NCBI RefSeq assembly: GCF_017826695.1
Contig: NZ_JAFFZW010000004.1
Coordinates: 62,001-126,000, forward strand
Reading direction: 5' to 3'
DNA: 64,000 nt
From: Pseudomonas alliivorans
GTDB taxonomy: Bacteria; Pseudomonadota; Gammaproteobacteria; Pseudomonadales; Pseudomonadaceae
The translations under genes and the position numbers were made by a program. Positions 40,001-47,582 of this stretch are shown piece after piece. A model generated the notes under the pieces. The model made no database searches and had not been told where the DNA came from. It saw only the letters and a list, made by a program, of their open reading frames with translations. Numbering within the stretch: position 1 is the first letter of the stretch; the number at the start of each line of letters is the position of its first letter.

Positions 40001-40780
40001 TTAGCGGGGCACTGAATCCAGCCCGGTGGACTGTACGGCCGGTTGCGCCTTGGGCGATGAGAGATAAGCGAGAAGCGCCTTCGCCTGCTCGGGATGATCG
40101 GCATTGACCGGAATGCCTGCGGCGTAACGAGTGACCGACTGCACGTCCTCCGGGATCTTGGCGACGAAGGTGGCACCCGATACAGGCATCAATTCGGCAA
40201 CTTGCTGGAAGCCCAGTTCGTATTCTCCGTTGGCGACCACCGAGGCAACTGGAATGCGCTCGATCATTTTGCTTTTGGGCACGAGCTGCTCCTGGATACC
40301 CAGTTTCTTGAACAGCTCTTTTTCGATATAAACCCCGCTAGCGCTGTCCGAATACGCGACAGATTTGGCGTTAAGAAGCACATGTTTCAGCTCGGTATCG
40401 GTGCTGATCGACGGTTTTGGCGCACCTGCCTTGACTGACATCCCGATGCGCGAATCCGCCAGCTCCACACGCGAGGCAGGGTCGACCTTGCCCTGTTTGA
40501 TCAGCTCATCCAGTGCGTAGCCGACCATGATGACCACATCGGCGTGTTCGCCATGTGCCAGCCGATTGGGGATGGCTTCAGGTGCCTTGCCCATCGAAGG
40601 GCCGAGGATCGTTGTCAGCGTGTCGCCGCTGGAAGCCGTGTATTGAGGTCCCAGCAACTTATATGCAGCGGTAAAGCCGCCAGAGGTCATTACGTTGAGT
40701 TCTTCGGCTTGAGCGGCAGCGCTCAGTGCGACGCATGCTGCGAAAAGCGGTGCGAGGCGATGTGTCTGTAGCCATTTCAT
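40001..40780 (-). CDS. ModA-like periplasmic substrate-binding protein
   Basis: The 259-residue protein has a signal peptide (LFAACVALSAAAQA) and a two-lobed binding-protein pattern of the ModA/type 2 family: LNVMTSGGFTAAYKLLGPQY, HGEHADVVIMVGYALDEL and SDSASGVYIEKELFKKLG. It should bind an oxyanion or small organic ligand in the periplasm. No permease or ATPase gene is beside it, so it is an orphan. The ligand cannot be told from the sequence. It is the last gene on its strand before the tRNA cluster. Confidence 0.85.
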   Translation of the reverse strand: MKWLQTHRLAPLFAACVALSAAAQAEELNVMTSGGFTAAYKLLGPQYTASSGDTLTTILGPSMGKAPEAIPNRLAHGEHADVVIMVGYALDELIKQGKVDPASRVELADSRIGMSVKAGAPKPSISTDTELKHVLLNAKSVAYSDSASGVYIEKELFKKLGIQEQLVPKSKMIERIPVASVVANGEYELGFQQVAELMPVSGATFVAKIPEDVQSVTRYAAGIPVNADHPEQAKALLAYLSSPKAQPAVQSTGLDSVPR

Positions 40781-40798
40781 CGTTCATGTTCCTTGATT

Positions 40799-41014
40799 AC
40801 AAAGCCGGTCGAAGCGAGCATCGAACATCCTGGTTGCCCGCAATGCACACCGTACCCGCATCAGAAGCCCGGGCAGGAGCTTGGTTCAGCGCCAGCAGGG
40901 TGAGGTCGACATGCCAGTCAATATAGTCAGCCAGCGTCTGGTTCGTGACCCTTCCATCCTGGTGAAGGATGATCAGAATCCTGATGTCTACCAGCTTAAC
41001 GCCTGCTCGGTCAT
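40799..41014 (-). pseudogene. Decayed AsnC/Lrp-type regulator
   Basis: On the minus strand, one frame reads KLVDIRILIILHQDGRVTNQ then TLADYI, which matches the AsnC/Lrp N-terminal helix-turn-helix. Then the match moves to another frame: MSTSPCWR, a stop, TKLL, the family's recognition helix. The start MTEQAL at 41014 is again out of frame with the body. At least two frameshifts and one stop are therefore present, and no ligand-binding (RAM) domain follows. This is a regulator remnant lying between the binding-protein gene and ndh. Confidence 0.6.
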
Positions 41015-41062
41015 GGCGCAGACATGCCAATGCAGAACACTGGCATGCTCGACCACAGTCTT

Positions 41063-42361
41063 TTAGTGCAGCTTCATCCGTGGCTCGGTGCCCTTGCCGA
41101 TGCGACTGCCCAGCATCAGCATCAGCGTGCGGAACATGCCGTAAAGTGCCATCTGGTGCATGCGGTACAGCGACACGTAAAACATCCGCGCCAGCCAGCC
41201 TTCGAGCATGACGCTGCCTGTCAGGTTACCCATCAGGTTGCCCACCGCCGAAAAACTCGACAGTGAGATCAGCGAGCCGTAGTCCTTGTAGGTGTATTCC
41301 GGCAATGCCTTGCCTTCGATCCGCAGACGCAGGGATTTGACCAACAGTGAAGCCTGCTGGTGTGCCGCCTGGGCGCGAGGCGGGACGTTGCGATCAGTGC
41401 CTTTTTGCGGGCAGGCAGCGCAGTCACCGAAGGCAAAGATGTTCTCGTCGCGAGTGGTTTGCAGTGTCGGCAACACCTGCAGCTGGTTGATACGGTTGCT
41501 CTCCAGTCCGTCCAACTCGTGCAGGAACGCCGGGGCTCGAATGCCTGCCGCCCAGACTTTAAGGGTTGCAGGAATGACTTCACCGGTCGCCGTGATCAGG
41601 CTGTCGGCTGTGACCTCGCTGACGGCCGCGTTGGTCAGCACCGTCACGCCGAGCTTGCTGAGCGTCTTGTGGACCGGGCCGCCGATGCGCTCGGGCAGTG
41701 CCGGCAGAACCCGCGGGCCTGCCTCGATCACAGTGATGCGCAGGTTTTCCGGTTTGATCTGCCCCAGCCCGTAAGCAGCCAGTTCATGAGCTGCGTTGTG
41801 CAGCTCGGCCGCCAGCTCCACGCCCGTGGCACCGGCACCTACGATGGCAACCGTGATCTCCTGGGTTGCGTCAGCCTGACCGGCATGCGCACGCAGGTAG
41901 TGATTCAACAATTGCTGATGGAAACGCTCGGCCTGCTTGCGGGTGTCGAGGAACAGGCAGTGTTCCGCCGCGCCCTTGGTGCCAAAATCATTGGTGGTGC
42001 TGCCGACTGCCAAAACCAGTGAGTCGTAACCCAGGCTGCGGGCCGGGACCAGTTCAGCACCGTTTTCATCCAGCGTGGCAGCCAGATGCACCTGTTTGCT
42101 GGTGCGATCAAGCCCAGTCATACGCCCCAGCTGGAACTGAAAATTGTTCCATTTGGCTTGCGCCACGTAATTGAGCTCGTCTTCGTACGAGTTCAGTGAA
42201 CCGGCCGCCACTTCGTGCAGCAGTGGTTTCCAGATGTGGGTGAGGTTGGCGTCCACCAGCGTGACGCTGGCTGTACCTTTCTTGCCCAGGGTTTTACCCA
42301 GACGGGTGGCCAGCTCCAGACCGCCGGCGCCTCCGCCAACGATGACAATACGATGAGTCAT
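41063..42361 (-). CDS. ndh: Type II NADH dehydrogenase
   Basis: The 432-residue flavoprotein has an N-terminal FAD motif (IVIVGGGAGGLELATRLG), an NAD(P)H motif (VAIVGAGATGVELAAELHN) and the FAD-closing FAFGDCAACP. The C-terminal segment, with amphipathic and aromatic stretches (WLARMFYVSLYRMHQMALYG), fits membrane attachment of NDH-2. It passes electrons from NADH to ubiquinone without proton pumping. The order ndh, DUF3094, MOSC, DUF1780 is conserved in pseudomonads. Confidence 0.95.
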   Translation of the reverse strand: MTHRIVIVGGGAGGLELATRLGKTLGKKGTASVTLVDANLTHIWKPLLHEVAAGSLNSYEDELNYVAQAKWNNFQFQLGRMTGLDRTSKQVHLAATLDENGAELVPARSLGYDSLVLAVGSTTNDFGTKGAAEHCLFLDTRKQAERFHQQLLNHYLRAHAGQADATQEITVAIVGAGATGVELAAELHNAAHELAAYGLGQIKPENLRITVIEAGPRVLPALPERIGGPVHKTLSKLGVTVLTNAAVSEVTADSLITATGEVIPATLKVWAAGIRAPAFLHELDGLESNRINQLQVLPTLQTTRDENIFAFGDCAACPQKGTDRNVPPRAQAAHQQASLLVKSLRLRIEGKALPEYTYKDYGSLISLSSFSAVGNLMGNLTGSVMLEGWLARMFYVSLYRMHQMALYGMFRTLMLMLGSRIGKGTEPRMKLH

Positions 42362-42424
42362 AAGGATTACTCAGAAGGTTTAAGGAATTCGGGGGGAGCT
42401 TGATCTTCGCGAGCGCAAGGCAGC

Positions 42425-42598
42425 TCATAGCGTCAGATGGCTCAGAAAACGGCTCAGCAGGCCCAGTCCGATGACTACGACTACCAGCATGATCAGGAGC
42501 AGCCATGGCCGGAAAGGCCTGCGCTCGACTTGATGCTGGGGTGACTGAAGGTATTCTTCGACACGCCGTTGGTCGTCCGGGTTCAGACGGCTGCTCAT
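42425..42598 (-). CDS. DUF3094 family small membrane protein
   Basis: The 57-residue protein runs from the ATG at 42598 to TGA at 42425. It starts MSSRLNPDDQRRVEEYLQSP, followed by PFRPWLLLIMLVVVVIGLGL, a single transmembrane segment. I recognise it as DUF3094, a short protein found in pseudomonads near the type II NADH dehydrogenase. Function is unknown. Confidence 0.8.
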   Translation of the reverse strand: MSSRLNPDDQRRVEEYLQSPQHQVERRPFRPWLLLIMLVVVVIGLGLLSRFLSHLTL

Positions 42599-42611
42599 TT
42601 TATGTCTCGTG

Positions 42612-43157
42612 TTACGTTTCGTTTCGCGTGTACTGCCTGGCAGGAGGCCATGAATCGGTGCTTTCCAGCGGTTCGACCTGAAGCGTGTCGTCCAGCCGGA
42701 TGATTCCGCTTTGTATCACTCGGGCGGTAATTCCGCCATGCCCCCGCACCGCCTGAAAGGTTCCGTGGCCGAGCCGTTGCTCGAGGCGCGCGCAAGGCTG
42801 ACACCAGCCCGTGGTTTCGAAAATCGCCTGGCCGATCCTGAATCGTCGTCCCTTCAGGCTGAACAGATTGATGCCGCTGATCGCCAGGTTACGGCGCAGG
42901 TCCTGAGGCACGATGGGGTTTTCCGTCGGCCGGTTCAGGAGAGAGCTGACCACGGCCAGATGTTCCCACTGGATCAGCGTGACCTGCCGGGCATTGCGCG
43001 GCCCTGGGCGGGAGTGGTCACCGGTCAACCCAGCTTCGCGCCGCGCTTCCACGGCGTCCAGCTCGATCATGTCGACACGTGATTCGGGGCGCACGCCGAT
43101 CCAGCGCACACGACCGAGCTGCGGGACGTCGGCCAGCAGTTCCTGTAACGGGCTCAT
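42612..43157 (-). CDS. MOSC domain protein
   Basis: The 181-residue protein is a single MOSC domain: GLTGDHSRPGPRNARQVTLI, PIVPQDLRRNLAISGINL and the Cys in TTGWCQPCARLEQRLG. MOSC domains occur in molybdenum-cofactor sulfurases and in MOSC-only proteins such as YiiM, which reduce N-hydroxylated compounds or handle sulfur. The Cys-x-x-Cys here is the probable active site. Its start overlaps the stop of the DUF1780 gene. Confidence 0.9.
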   Translation of the reverse strand: MSPLQELLADVPQLGRVRWIGVRPESRVDMIELDAVEARREAGLTGDHSRPGPRNARQVTLIQWEHLAVVSSLLNRPTENPIVPQDLRRNLAISGINLFSLKGRRFRIGQAIFETTGWCQPCARLEQRLGHGTFQAVRGHGGITARVIQSGIIRLDDTLQVEPLESTDSWPPARQYTRNET

Positions 43158-43783
43158 AAACTGATTCCAACATCGAAAACGACACTGCGGCCCAGATTGG
43201 TACGCAGAAAGTCCGGAGCATCCGGGTGCGCGAACAATACACGGGCAAAGGTCGGCCCTACCAGTGACAGCGAGCGCCAGCCCTGACGCAGGTACTCGGT
43301 GGGCGGCGGGAAATGGCTGTTGAGGTCCAGCACTTCGCGCTTGAGGCTGGCGAAGGCAATGATGTCCAGCTCGCCGAGGTCCAGGCCCCGTTCGCGGTAG
43401 TTATGGGATTTCTTGCGCAGAGTAGGGGCGAGGCGTCGAAGCAGTTCTGAAGCCGGGATGCGCTTGGGCTTGGCCTCACGGCGCACCAGCTGGCTGAGGG
43501 AGAAGGCACTGCGTCGTCGCTCCAGTTCCTCGCGCCACTCGTCATTGAGACGGCGACCCTCGTCCAGAACGAAAAACACCTCGAAGCAGGCGTCACGAAA
43601 CAGCACGTCCGGCGGCTCCTGGCCTGCCGGCGTGAAGTCTTCGTTGCGATGCGGGATGTTCAGGCCCTGTAGCAGGCGCTGACAAACCCATCGCTCACGC
43701 TCCCACTTTCGCGCATTGGAAAGAAAGGCGTTGGCTTGTTCGGCCTGGATCGTCAACAGGCGTAAGTAGTCTGAGTCATCCAT
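43154..43783 (-). CDS. DUF1780 protein
   Basis: The 209-residue protein has the DUF1780 pattern: QANAFLSNARKWERERWVCQ, LNIPHRNEDFTPAGQEPPDV, FEVFFVLDEGRRLNDEWREE. The segment DVLFRDACFEVFFVLDE looks like the core of a PD-(D/E)xK-type nuclease fold, which would make it a possible DNA-binding protein, but this is inference. It is cytoplasmic and overlaps the downstream MOSC gene by four bases. Confidence 0.85.
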   Translation of the reverse strand: MDDSDYLRLLTIQAEQANAFLSNARKWERERWVCQRLLQGLNIPHRNEDFTPAGQEPPDVLFRDACFEVFFVLDEGRRLNDEWREELERRRSAFSLSQLVRREAKPKRIPASELLRRLAPTLRKKSHNYRERGLDLGELDIIAFASLKREVLDLNSHFPPPTEYLRQGWRSLSLVGPTFARVLFAHPDAPDFLRTNLGRSVVFDVGISL

Positions 43784-43907
43784 GGGCCCAAGCTTAGCGT
43801 TCTAATCGCTGTCACTGGAAGAGAGAATGTGCGGGTGTAAACTGGCTTTCATTTTGGCTGGCCGTAACTGCCTTTTGGCAAACAGTACCTTTTCGAGGAG
43901 TGCCCCG

Positions 43908-44369
43908 TTGAAATTTCTGCCCATACTGCTTCTGGCCCTGTTGCCGCTGACGGCCAATGCCCTGCAAACCGGCGAGCGCCTCGCGCCGTGGACACTGCTC
44001 GACCAATACGATCAGCCCTACACCCTCAACAACCAGACGCAAACCCTGCTGGTCGCCAGAAGCATGGACGCCGCCAAACTGGTCAATGCCGCGCTTGCGG
44101 ATAAACCCAAAGGCTTTCTCGACGCGCGCCATACTGTCTTCGTCGCCGACATTCAGAAGATGCCGACTGTCATCGCCAAGATGTTCGCCATCCCCAAGAT
44201 GCGTGACTACACCTACCGCGTCATGCTCGACCGCGACGCCCGTATCGTGCCGCAGTACGCGGGTGATGAGGATAAAGTCCTGTGGTTGCAATTGCGCGAC
44301 GGGCAGTTGGTGAGCCAGCAGCAGTTCGGGAGTGCCGAGGCGTTGCGTGCGGCGCTGGAAAGGCCGTAA
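43908..44369 (+). CDS. Exported thioredoxin-fold-like protein
   Basis: The 153-residue protein starts at a TTG (43908) with GAGGAG seven bases before it. The first residues form a signal peptide (LPILLLALLPLTANA), which settles the start. The mature part, ERLAPWTLLDQYDQPYTLNN, FVADIQKMP and RVMLDRDARIVPQY, resembles an AhpC/YtfJ thioredoxin fold but has no Cys pair. A role as a periplasmic protein without redox chemistry is likely. Homologues are sometimes labelled FAD/FMN-containing dehydrogenase, for which I see no motif. Confidence 0.75.
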   Translation: MKFLPILLLALLPLTANALQTGERLAPWTLLDQYDQPYTLNNQTQTLLVARSMDAAKLVNAALADKPKGFLDARHTVFVADIQKMPTVIAKMFAIPKMRDYTYRVMLDRDARIVPQYAGDEDKVLWLQLRDGQLVSQQQFGSAEALRAALERP

Positions 44370-44403
44370 CGGAGGGGGTGTGATCCTGTAGGGGCAACAC
44401 CTT

Positions 44404-44490
44404 GTGGGAGGCGGCTTGCCGGCGATGGCGTCAGTTCAGTCGCTGATAGGACGCTTCAGAAACGCATCGCCGGCAAGCCGCCTCCCACCG
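44404..44490. repeat. Inverted pair of REP-type elements
   Basis: GTGGGAGGCGGCTTGCCGGC (44404-44423) and GCCGGCAAGCCGCCTCCCAC (44469-44488) are exact reverse complements separated by about 45 bases. They sit between the stop of the thioredoxin-like gene and the stop of yacG. Confidence 0.85.
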
Positions 44491-44565
44491 TCCATTGGTT
44501 GCAATGAGACTTGTGGTTAACGATGATCGCTGGAGCCTGGGAAGGATCAGTGTCTACCCCACGCT

Positions 44566-44622
44566 GATCGTGCCCACGCTCCACGTCGCATTCGAGAGCG
44601 GACGCAGAGCGTGGTAACGATC
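44566..44622. repeat. Intergenic palindromic repeat, P. syringae type
   Basis: GATCGTGCCCACGCTC on the left and GAGCGTGGTAACGATC on the right are imperfect inverted arms around CACGTCGCATTCGAGAGCGGACGC-like sequence. It resembles the element at 14276-14345, here reversed. Confidence 0.6.
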
Positions 44623-44662
44623 ATCAGGCGATGGAGTTGCTCGCGAAAAGAATCAGTCAGCC

Positions 44663-44872
44663 TCAGTGGCCTCTGTGCGGTACTTCCAGATCGCCCGAAA
44701 ACAGGTCGTCTTCTGCATCCGGGCTCACCGGAATGGCGTGTTCTTCCGATGCCCAGGCACCGAGGTCGATCAGTTTGCAGCGGTCCGAGCAGAACGGACG
44801 GTTGGGGCTGGCCGCGCTCCATTCCACGGGCGCGCCGCAGGTTGGACATTGAACGGTCATTGGTTGGCTCAT
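44663..44872 (-). CDS. yacG: DNA gyrase inhibitor / zinc-ribbon protein YacG
   Basis: The 69-residue protein has CPTCG and [14 protein letters not shown], a four-Cys zinc ribbon, and an acidic tail. YacG of E. coli binds GyrB and blocks DNA binding by gyrase. Its start overlaps the stop of coaE by four bases (ATGA), and it is the last gene of the pilBCD-coaE-yacG unit. Confidence 0.95.
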   Translation of the reverse strand: MSQPMTVQCPTCGAPVEWSAASPNRPFCSDRCKLIDLGAWASEEHAIPVSPDAEDDLFSGDLEVPHRGH

Positions 44873-45492
44873 GATTGGCCTCCACGCAAAGTAAGGTAAA
44901 AGTGGTGCAGTCGCTCGACTTCGCTTTTCAGCCAGGCAGTATTCTGGTCGTTGACCAGCACATCGTCGGCATGGCGTAAGCGTTCTTCGCGCTGCACCTG
45001 AGCCTTGAGGATGGCCTGGACCTGCTCCTGGCTTGAACGGTCGCGCAGCATGGTGCGCTCTATCTGCAGTGCCTGAGGTGCATCGATCACCAGCAGTCGC
45101 TGGACCGTGCGGTACTGACCGGATTCGATCAGTAACGGTGATACCAGAATGGCGTAGGGTGACGTGGCGCGCGCCAGATAGCGGCTGATCTCCTGATTGA
45201 TCAGCGGATGCAGCAGTGACTCAAGCCAGCGTCGTTCTTCGGGCTGTTCGAAAATCAGCTTGCGCAGCGCACCCCGATCCAGTTCACCGCTGGCCTGTAG
45301 CACGCCAGTGCCAAAGTGCTCGACGATCTGTTCCAGCGCCGGCCGGCCAGGTTCCACGACCCAGCGCGCAGCGTGATCGGCATCCACCGTTTGAATACCC
45401 AGGTCGATAAAGCACTGTGCCGCTGCACTTTTACCGCTGCCGATACCGCCAGTCAGGCCGAGAATCCAGGGTTTTTGATCAGGGTGGGTCAT
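44869..45492 (-). CDS. coaE: Dephospho-CoA kinase
   Basis: The 207-residue P-loop kinase has [15 protein letters not shown] at the N-terminus, [17 protein letters not shown] and LIDAP-like [19 protein letters not shown]. It phosphorylates dephospho-CoA, the last step of coenzyme A synthesis. The ATG at 45492 overlaps the pilD stop (ATGA); the frame upstream of it belongs to pilD sequence. The pilD-coaE link is conserved widely in proteobacteria. Confidence 0.97.
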   Translation of the reverse strand: MTHPDQKPWILGLTGGIGSGKSAAAQCFIDLGIQTVDADHAARWVVEPGRPALEQIVEHFGTGVLQASGELDRGALRKLIFEQPEERRWLESLLHPLINQEISRYLARATSPYAILVSPLLIESGQYRTVQRLLVIDAPQALQIERTMLRDRSSQEQVQAILKAQVQREERLRHADDVLVNDQNTAWLKSEVERLHHFYLTLRGGQS

Positions 45493-46361
45493 TTGAAACC
45501 GGCAAACTGCAAATAGGAGTCGGTTATTTGACCACCCCAGAGCAAAGCGATCCACCCCGCGATGGCCAGATAAGGACCGAAGGGGATCGGTGTGCCGGAT
45601 TCGACGTTGCGCAATCGCATCATGATCACGCCAAGAATGGCACCCACCAGTGACGAGAGCAGAATCGTCAGTGGCAGGATATGCCAGCCGCCCCAGGCGC
45701 CGAGCATGGCCAGCAGCTTGAAGTCGCCGTAGCCCATGCCTTCCTTGCCCGTTATCAGCTTGAACAGCCAGAACACCGACCACAACGACAGGTATCCCGC
45801 CACGGCGCCCCACAAGGCATCGCTTAACGAAGTAAACAGGCCAAACGCGTTGGCGATCAGGCCCAGCCACATCAACGGTAGTACCAGTGAATCAGGCAGC
45901 AACTGCGTATCGGCGTCGATCAGGCTCATCGCCAGCAAGCCCCAGCTCAGTACCAGCATTGCCGCCGTCTGCCAGCCAAAGCCGAAATGCCAAGCCACAT
46001 AGGCCGACAACAGCGCGCAGGCCAGCTCGACCAGCGGGTAGCGCTTGCTGATCGGAGCCTTGCATTGCGAACACTTGCCGCCAAGCATCAGGTAGCTGAC
46101 CACCGGCAGATTTTCCCACGGGCGGATCTGGTGAGCGCAGTGTGGGCAGCGGGAGTGAGGGAGGATCAGGTTGAAGGTGGGCTGCTCAGGCTCGGCGGGT
46201 AAGCCGAGCATTTCCCGCGACTGGGCTTTCCAGTCGTTCTCCATCATCTTGGGTAGGCGGTAAATCAGGACGTTGAGGAAGCTTCCGACCAGCAGGCCGA
46301 GCACACCGATGAAAATAACGAAGGCCAGCGTTGAGCTGGCCAGGAAGTCGAGGAGGGGCAT
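45489..46361 (-). CDS. pilD: Prepilin peptidase / N-methyltransferase PilD
   Basis: The 290-residue inner-membrane aspartyl protease has two zinc-binding CxxC pairs in its cytoplasmic loop ([19 protein letters not shown]), about eight transmembrane segments, and the active-site Asp residues in [14 protein letters not shown] and [13 protein letters not shown]. It cuts prepilin leaders after Gly and N-methylates Phe1, so it matures PilA and all minor pilins of this window and probably type II secretion pseudopilins. The ATG at 46361 starts one base after the pilC stop. Confidence 0.96.
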   Translation of the reverse strand: MPLLDFLASSTLAFVIFIGVLGLLVGSFLNVLIYRLPKMMENDWKAQSREMLGLPAEPEQPTFNLILPHSRCPHCAHQIRPWENLPVVSYLMLGGKCSQCKAPISKRYPLVELACALLSAYVAWHFGFGWQTAAMLVLSWGLLAMSLIDADTQLLPDSLVLPLMWLGLIANAFGLFTSLSDALWGAVAGYLSLWSVFWLFKLITGKEGMGYGDFKLLAMLGAWGGWHILPLTILLSSLVGAILGVIMMRLRNVESGTPIPFGPYLAIAGWIALLWGGQITDSYLQFAGFK

Positions 46362-46362
46362 G

Positions 46363-47580
46363 TCAGACAACGTTTCCGAGTTGGAAGATGGGCAGATACA
46401 TCGCTATTACCAAGCCTCCGACGATGACACCCAGTACCGCCATGATCATGGGCTCCATGAGGCTGGTCAGGCTGTCGACCATGTTATCGACTTCATCTTC
46501 GTAATAGGTGGCGACTTTGTCGAGCATACTGTCCAGTGCTCCGGACTCCTCTCCGATTGCGGTCATCTGTATTGCAAGGCTTGGGAAGACGGCGGTGGAT
46601 CGCATCGAGAAGTTCAGTTGCATGCCCGTCGAGACATCTTGCTTGATCTTCATAACCGCATTTCTGAATACGACATTACCGGTTGCGCCCGCAACCGAGT
46701 CCAGGGCTTCGACTAGCGGGACGCCTGCGGCAAAAGTAGTGGAGAGTGTGCGGGCATATCGTGCCACCGATGACTTGAAAATCAAGGGGCCTATAATAGG
46801 GACCTTTAGTAAAAATCGGTCGAGACTGTCCCGAAATTTTTGTGACCTTTTATAAAAACGTTTGGACAGAAAAAAGCTCAAGATTAGGAACGCTAGAATG
46901 GCTAGCCACCATGTTTGGACAAGCTCTGAAAGTCCGATGACCATTAGTGTAAAGGCAGGAAGTTTGGCGCCGAAGCTAGCAAAAACTGCCTGAAATTGCG
47001 GTACTACTTTTATGAGTAGAATGCCAGAGACTATGAACGCGACGACTATTACCGCGATAGGGTAAGTCATGGCTTTCTTAATTTTAGCCTTAAGCCTTTC
47101 GGTTTTTTCTTTATAGGTTGCCACCCGGTCAAGCAAGCTTTCGAGCGCTCCTGCCTGCTCGCCCGCGTCCACTAGATTGCAAAAAAGCTCATCGAACTGC
47201 TCGGGTTTCTGCCGCAATGCTGTCGCAAAACTGTTACCGGCAGACACTTCCTGTTTAAGAGAATCCACCAGCGAGCGCATGTTCGGGTTTTCCGCGCCCT
47301 CGCTGATAATGTCAAAGGATTGCAACAGCGGAACGCCCGCTTTCATCATGGTCGCCATCTGCCGGGCAAAGAATGCGATGTCCAGAGGCTTAATCTTTTT
47401 GCCTTTGCCAAAAATCGAAACTGTCTTCTTCCGCACTTTGGTCGGGTTGATGCCCTGCTTGCGAAGTTGAGCCTTGATCAGCGCCGGATTGTGGCCACTC
47501 AACTCACCGCTGATCTTGGTGCCTTTCTTGTCTACGCCTTCCCAAGTGAAGATGCTGACTTTGACTGCTTTACTGGCCAT
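46363..47580 (-). CDS. pilC: Type IV pilus inner-membrane platform protein PilC
   Basis: The 405-residue protein has two T2SF domains (about 70-195 and 275-395) and three transmembrane segments. Hallmarks are FARQMATMMKAGVPLLQSF and ARTLSTTFAAGVPLVEALD, and LMEPMIMAVLGVIVGGLVIA near the end. PilC links the ATPases PilB and PilT to the growing pilus. It starts two bases after pilB. The DNA for about residues 155-265 (46780-47120) is clearly AT-richer than the rest of the gene, which suggests recombination. Confidence 0.95.
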   Translation of the reverse strand: MASKAVKVSIFTWEGVDKKGTKISGELSGHNPALIKAQLRKQGINPTKVRKKTVSIFGKGKKIKPLDIAFFARQMATMMKAGVPLLQSFDIISEGAENPNMRSLVDSLKQEVSAGNSFATALRQKPEQFDELFCNLVDAGEQAGALESLLDRVATYKEKTERLKAKIKKAMTYPIAVIVVAFIVSGILLIKVVPQFQAVFASFGAKLPAFTLMVIGLSELVQTWWLAILAFLILSFFLSKRFYKRSQKFRDSLDRFLLKVPIIGPLIFKSSVARYARTLSTTFAAGVPLVEALDSVAGATGNVVFRNAVMKIKQDVSTGMQLNFSMRSTAVFPSLAIQMTAIGEESGALDSMLDKVATYYEDEVDNMVDSLTSLMEPMIMAVLGVIVGGLVIAMYLPIFQLGNVV

Positions 47581-47582
47581 GC

